From: an uncultured Eubacteriales bacterium
GTDB lineage: Bacteria > Bacillota > Clostridia > Lachnospirales > Lachnospiraceae
Direction: 5' to 3'
DNA: 6,861 bases
NCBI GenBank assembly: GCA_900313765.1
Contig: OMSN01000136.1
Coordinates: forward strand, 1-6,861
Below, one piece after another: positions 4,370-6,861 of this stretch (its first letter is position 1; each line of letters starts with the position of its first letter). A program made the translations under genes and the position numbers. The notes under the pieces were generated by a model. It was given only the letters and a program-made list of their open reading frames with translations. It was not told where the DNA came from and ran no database searches.

Positions 4370-6268
4370 ATGCACCATATCAGTATTGACCTGGAAACAA
4401 GGTCGGGTGCAGACATCTCCAAAACCGGAAGCTACAAGTATCTGCAGGATCCGGACTTCCGGATCCTGCTATTCGGATACAGGATCGACAACGGTCCGGT
4501 CGAAGTGATCGACCTGACAGAAGTCGAAACCCTTCCGGCGAACATCGTCACGATCTTGCAGAATCCCTACTACGTCAAACACGCATATAATGCAGCATTC
4601 GAATGGTATGCGCTGAACAGGGCGGGGTATAACACTCCGATCGAACAGTGGCAGTGCACCATGGTCCATGCCATGTACTGCGGGTATGCAGCAGGCCTTG
4701 CCAAGACAGGCGAGTCCATGCAGATGGAAAAGGATTCCAGGAAACAGACGACAGGGACGGCGCTGATCCGGTACTTCTGTGTACCGCAGAAACCGACCAG
4801 GACATTCAAGAAGAAATACCACGATCCGGAAGACGATCCGGAGCGGTGGGAACTGTTCAAAGATTACAACCGGCAGGACGTCGTGGCTGAGAGTGCCATC
4901 CTCGACAGACTCTGCGTGTTCCCTGTTCCGGAGGCAGAGTGGAACCTGTGGAGAATGGATATCCGCATGAACGCTCTTGGCGTGAGAGTGGATAACCAGT
5001 TGACGGGACTGGCGAACCCGAACAGCACACAGCAGCTGCTTGCGTGGCTGCAGGAGCAGGGCTGTCCGATCGACAACCTGCAGAAGCTGACGATCGAGGA
5101 AACACTGCAGAAGGAACTGGATCCGGCTGTACGGCGCGTGCTGGAACTGAGGCAGCTGATGGGAAAGACGTCCATCAAGAAATACCAGGCAATGGCCGTG
5201 ACACGCTGCGAGGACGAACGGATCCGAGGGATCAGTCAATTCTACGGCGCAAACAGGACAGGCCGGTACGCCGGCAGACTGGTGCAGATGCAGAACCTTC
5301 CGAGGAACCACATCGGCACACTGGACGCTGCGCGGCAGATGGTCAGGGCCAACGACTACGACGGCCTGCGCATGATCTACGGTAACGTGCCGGACACACT
5401 GAGCCAGCTGATCAGGACGGCATTCAGCGCGTCGGAAGGACGGCACCTTGTTGTCGCTGACTTCTCAGCGATCGAGGCCCGCGTGATCGCATGGCTCGCC
5501 GGCGAGGAGTGGGTGCTTGATGTCTTCCGGGAAGGCAAGGACCTGTACTGTGAGACAGCATCTGCCATGTTCGGCGTTCCGGTCGGAAAGAACGGACCGA
5601 ATGCTGAGCTCCGGCAGAGGGGAAAGGTCGCGACGCTCGCGCTCGGTTACCAGGGCGGACCGAAAGCACTGGAAGCTATGGGCGCGCTGCGCATGGGGAT
5701 CCCGGAGGAAGATCTTCCGGAGATCGTGACAAAATGGCGGGACTCACACCCGAAGACTGTCGAGCTGTGGAACGGAATCGAAAAGGCAGCGCTTGAGTGC
5801 GTACAGAACGGTCACACCGTGCACACCGTGCACGGCATCGTCACCTTCCGCATGGAACAGGATCTGGTCTATGGTCAGTCATTCATGACCGTGGAGCTGC
5901 CGACAGCCAGGAAGCTGTTCTACCCGAAGCCGTTCATCAAGGACAACCAGTTCGGAAAGCCGGCGATCCATTACTACGGCACGAACCAGGTGACAGGCAA
6001 ATGGGAAGCGCTCTCCACATATGGCGGGAAGCTGGTGGAGAACATCGTGCAGGCCGTCGCGAGGGACTGCCTGTGCGAGGTCCTGAAACGGATCGACGCG
6101 AAGGGTTGGGACGTTGTGTTCCACGTCCATGATGAAGTGATTGTGGACGCGCCTATGTATGTGCACACCGAAGATCTGTGCGCTCTTATGGCTGAACCGA
6201 TCGAATGGGCTCCGGGCTTGCCGCTGAAGGGCGCCGGCTTCGAGGCTGACTACTATATGAAGGATTAA
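4370..6268 (+). CDS. Phage family A DNA polymerase with 3'-5' exonuclease
   Basis: A 632-residue replicative-type DNA polymerase. The N-terminal proofreading domain has Exo I DLE (D7, E9), an Exo II-like YNAAFE (N74, E78 where Asp is usual) and Exo III YNRQD (Y166, D170). The polymerase domain has TGRYAGRLVQMQNLPR (297-312), motif A VVADFSAIEARVIAWL (D364, E369), motif B LRQRGKVATLALGYQGG (R415, K419, Y427) and motif C HVHDEV (H587, D588, E589). The two metal-binding aspartates, D364 and D588, are present. There is no 5' nuclease domain, as expected for a phage enzyme rather than host Pol I, which is about 250 residues longer. Motif B has L423 where E. coli has F762 and T7 has Y526. AAGGAGG at 4358-4364 overlaps the upstream stop and sets the start. 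Confidence 0.95.
   Translation: MHHISIDLETRSGADISKTGSYKYLQDPDFRILLFGYRIDNGPVEVIDLTEVETLPANIVTILQNPYYVKHAYNAAFEWYALNRAGYNTPIEQWQCTMVHAMYCGYAAGLAKTGESMQMEKDSRKQTTGTALIRYFCVPQKPTRTFKKKYHDPEDDPERWELFKDYNRQDVVAESAILDRLCVFPVPEAEWNLWRMDIRMNALGVRVDNQLTGLANPNSTQQLLAWLQEQGCPIDNLQKLTIEETLQKELDPAVRRVLELRQLMGKTSIKKYQAMAVTRCEDERIRGISQFYGANRTGRYAGRLVQMQNLPRNHIGTLDAARQMVRANDYDGLRMIYGNVPDTLSQLIRTAFSASEGRHLVVADFSAIEARVIAWLAGEEWVLDVFREGKDLYCETASAMFGVPVGKNGPNAELRQRGKVATLALGYQGGPKALEAMGALRMGIPEEDLPEIVTKWRDSHPKTVELWNGIEKAALECVQNGHTVHTVHGIVTFRMEQDLVYGQSFMTVELPTARKLFYPKPFIKDNQFGKPAIHYYGTNQVTGKWEALSTYGGKLVENIVQAVARDCLCEVLKRIDAKGWDVVFHVHDEVIVDAPMYVHTEDLCALMAEPIEWAPGLPLKGAGFEADYYMKD
4444..4469 (+). repeat. 26-base near-perfect palindrome inside the polymerase gene
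   Basis: GCAGGATCCGGA (4444-4455) and TCCGGATCCTGC (4458-4469) are perfect reverse complements separated by CT. The segment encodes LQDPDFRIL of the exonuclease domain, so protein constraint plus a preference for GATC-containing codons may explain it. It could also form a cruciform or bind a dimeric protein. It contains two GGATCC sites. Confidence 0.55.
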
Positions 6269-6271
6269 GCG

Positions 6272-6712
6272 ATGAAATACGACTCAACCTATTTTAACAA
6301 AGAAAGGTATTATGACCCGACGGCCGGCGCTGCGATCCTCAATATCATCCGGGAAGAGAAACAACATAGATATACGATACCAGCAAAAAAGCCAGACGAG
6401 CTGGAACTGTTCAGCAGAGAGTTCTGCAATCGCTATGGGGCAACGCATCCGCCAAGGGCGAACGGGAAGCCGCTCCGGTATACGATCCCGTCCATAATCA
6501 AGAAGCAGATCAAACTGTATGAGTTCTGCATGGAACACTGCGAAAAGGACTGGTTCACGATCGATGCCGCTGTAGAACGGTTCGATCTTGGATCCCCGAA
6601 AAAGGTAGAACAGTGCTTTTCCGGGAGAGGGCAAATAGGAAAACTTATCAGATGCTGGAACGATTACAAAGCGGCCGGCACGTTCAACTGGAATCAAGGA
6701 GGGGAGTTATGA
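6272..6712 (+). CDS. Unrecognised 146-residue protein between polymerase and VapE-like gene
   Basis: It starts 3 bases after the polymerase stop, with a weak AAGGA at 6259-6263. The 146 residues begin MKYDSTYFNKERYYDPTAGA. It is soluble and basic with no signal or membrane segment. Aromatic residues crowd the N-terminus. The middle has TIPSIIKKQIKLYEFCMEHC, and residues 95-135 (WFTIDAAVERFDLGSPKKVE then GKLIRCWNDYKA) could be a winged-helix-like DNA-binding fold, though this is only a pattern impression. Five cysteines (C52, C86, C90, C115, C128) are not arranged as a clear zinc site. I do not recognise a family. Its site between polymerase and a likely primase/helicase gene suggests a replication or regulatory role. 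The stop overlaps the next ATG (ATGA, 6709-6712). Confidence 0.65.
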   Translation: MKYDSTYFNKERYYDPTAGAAILNIIREEKQHRYTIPAKKPDELELFSREFCNRYGATHPPRANGKPLRYTIPSIIKKQIKLYEFCMEHCEKDWFTIDAAVERFDLGSPKKVEQCFSGRGQIGKLIRCWNDYKAAGTFNWNQGGEL

Positions 6713-6783
6713 CACAAGACCGCGATCTTAATATCGCGATAGGCGCAAGCCAAATAAATGGTGTTGCTGTCCGGATTCAGTAG
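6709..6783 (+). pseudogene. Start of a VapE-like primase/helicase gene, broken after about 14 codons
   Basis: The ATG is coupled to the upstream stop (ATGA) and preceded by AAGGAGGGG at 6696-6704, the mark of a strongly translated gene. The first residues, MTQDRDLNIAIGAS, match the N-terminal style I recall for phage virulence-associated E (VapE-type) proteins, usually followed by a basic Arg/Lys-Trp-rich stretch. Here the frame instead continues QINGVAVRIQ and stops at TAG 6781-6783. VapE-type proteins are several hundred residues long and carry primase-helicase-like domains; one is expected after this polymerase. The loss of frame coincides with a change to unrelated sequence near 6750. This is therefore a gene cut by a junction, either real or an assembly artefact, rather than a true 24-residue peptide. 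The family call rests on very few residues. Confidence 0.45.
6721..6738 (+). repeat. Short inverted repeat just before the 3' junction
   Basis: CGCGAT (6721-6726) and ATCGCG (6733-6738) form a 6-bp stem around the loop CTTAAT. It lies about 10 bases before the place where the VapE-like frame breaks. It may be chance, or it may have helped a template switch. Confidence 0.35.
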
Positions 6784-6861
6784 CGGAATAGCCTTGCGGT
6801 AATAACTCTGTGCGATGTCATACAGCATCTCGCTTTCCGAGGTGTTGCCTAATCGGAACCA
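6751..6861 (-). CDS. Unrelated protein fragment on the minus strand, incomplete at both ends
   Basis: Read on the minus strand from 6861, this stretch is fully open for 37 codons: WFRLGNTSESEMLYDIAQSY then YRKAIPLLNPDSNTIYL. It has a natural composition and helix pattern, unlike the arginine-rich antisense shadows elsewhere. The YYRKAIPLL segment recalls a tetratricopeptide-repeat helix, but the piece is too short to assign. The open frame continues past the presumed junction to 6694, where it only reads the antisense of the phage genes, so the meaningful part probably ends near 6751. Its orientation is opposite to every other gene here. It is probably foreign sequence joined to the phage region; from which organism I cannot say. 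Confidence 0.45.

Noticed and set aside
4469..5446. 325-codon open frame on the minus strand inside the polymerase gene
   Set aside because: It lies wholly antisense to an unmistakable polymerase with all motifs in order. Its translation is rich in Arg, His, Cys and Val in the way shadows of GC-rich coding DNA are, and there is no ribosome binding site.
1..6861. CRISPR array, tRNA, rRNA or insertion sequence
   Set aside because: No regularly spaced direct repeats, no cloverleaf-like segment and no transposase motifs or terminal repeats were seen on either strand.

Overview
The window looks like the early and replication region of a temperate phage or prophage from a low-GC-lineage Gram-positive host (Bacillota; gut Clostridia such as Lachnospiraceae are the best guess). 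This is inferred from the gene set, the strong AAGGAGG-type ribosome binding sites before most genes, and the arginine codon use (AGG/AGA common). Nothing here identifies a species. All convincing genes lie on the + strand, packed end to end with ATGA or TAATG stop/start overlaps, so they probably form one translationally coupled operon.

Layout. At 2-169 is the 3' end of an XRE-type helix-turn-helix regulator gene. From 185 to 1154 comes a run of tiny genes: three clear paired-cysteine (zinc-ribbon-like) proteins, one doubtful cysteine-rich frame, one unknown 70-residue protein and a 64-residue DNA-binding protein. At 1168-1884 a two-helix membrane protein is followed by a secreted SleB-type cell wall hydrolase, an unusual pair to find upstream of replication genes. 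From 1895 to 6268 lies the replication/recombination core: a small linker-rich protein, a DUF2800 protein with Cas4/RecB-like nuclease motifs and an Fe-S-type cysteine set, a short coiled-coil protein, a 169-base gap with a strong hairpin, a DUF2815 ssDNA-binding-type protein, and a family A DNA polymerase with proofreading but no 5' nuclease domain. An unrecognised 146-residue protein follows.

The last gene starts at 6709 like a phage VapE-type primase/helicase. After about 15 codons (near 6750) it turns into unrelated sequence, which instead reads as an open minus-strand protein fragment to the window edge. That is either a chimeric contig end or a true rearrangement breakpoint.

Together the core genes supply a polymerase, a likely single-strand-binding protein and a likely nuclease, with a primase/helicase expected next. 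I see no RNA gene, CRISPR array, insertion sequence or clear terminator. I found no wholly new system. The points most worth a second look are the 3' junction, the membrane-protein/hydrolase pair, the variant polymerase motifs, the gap hairpin, a long palindrome inside the polymerase gene, and a roughly three-fold excess of GATC.
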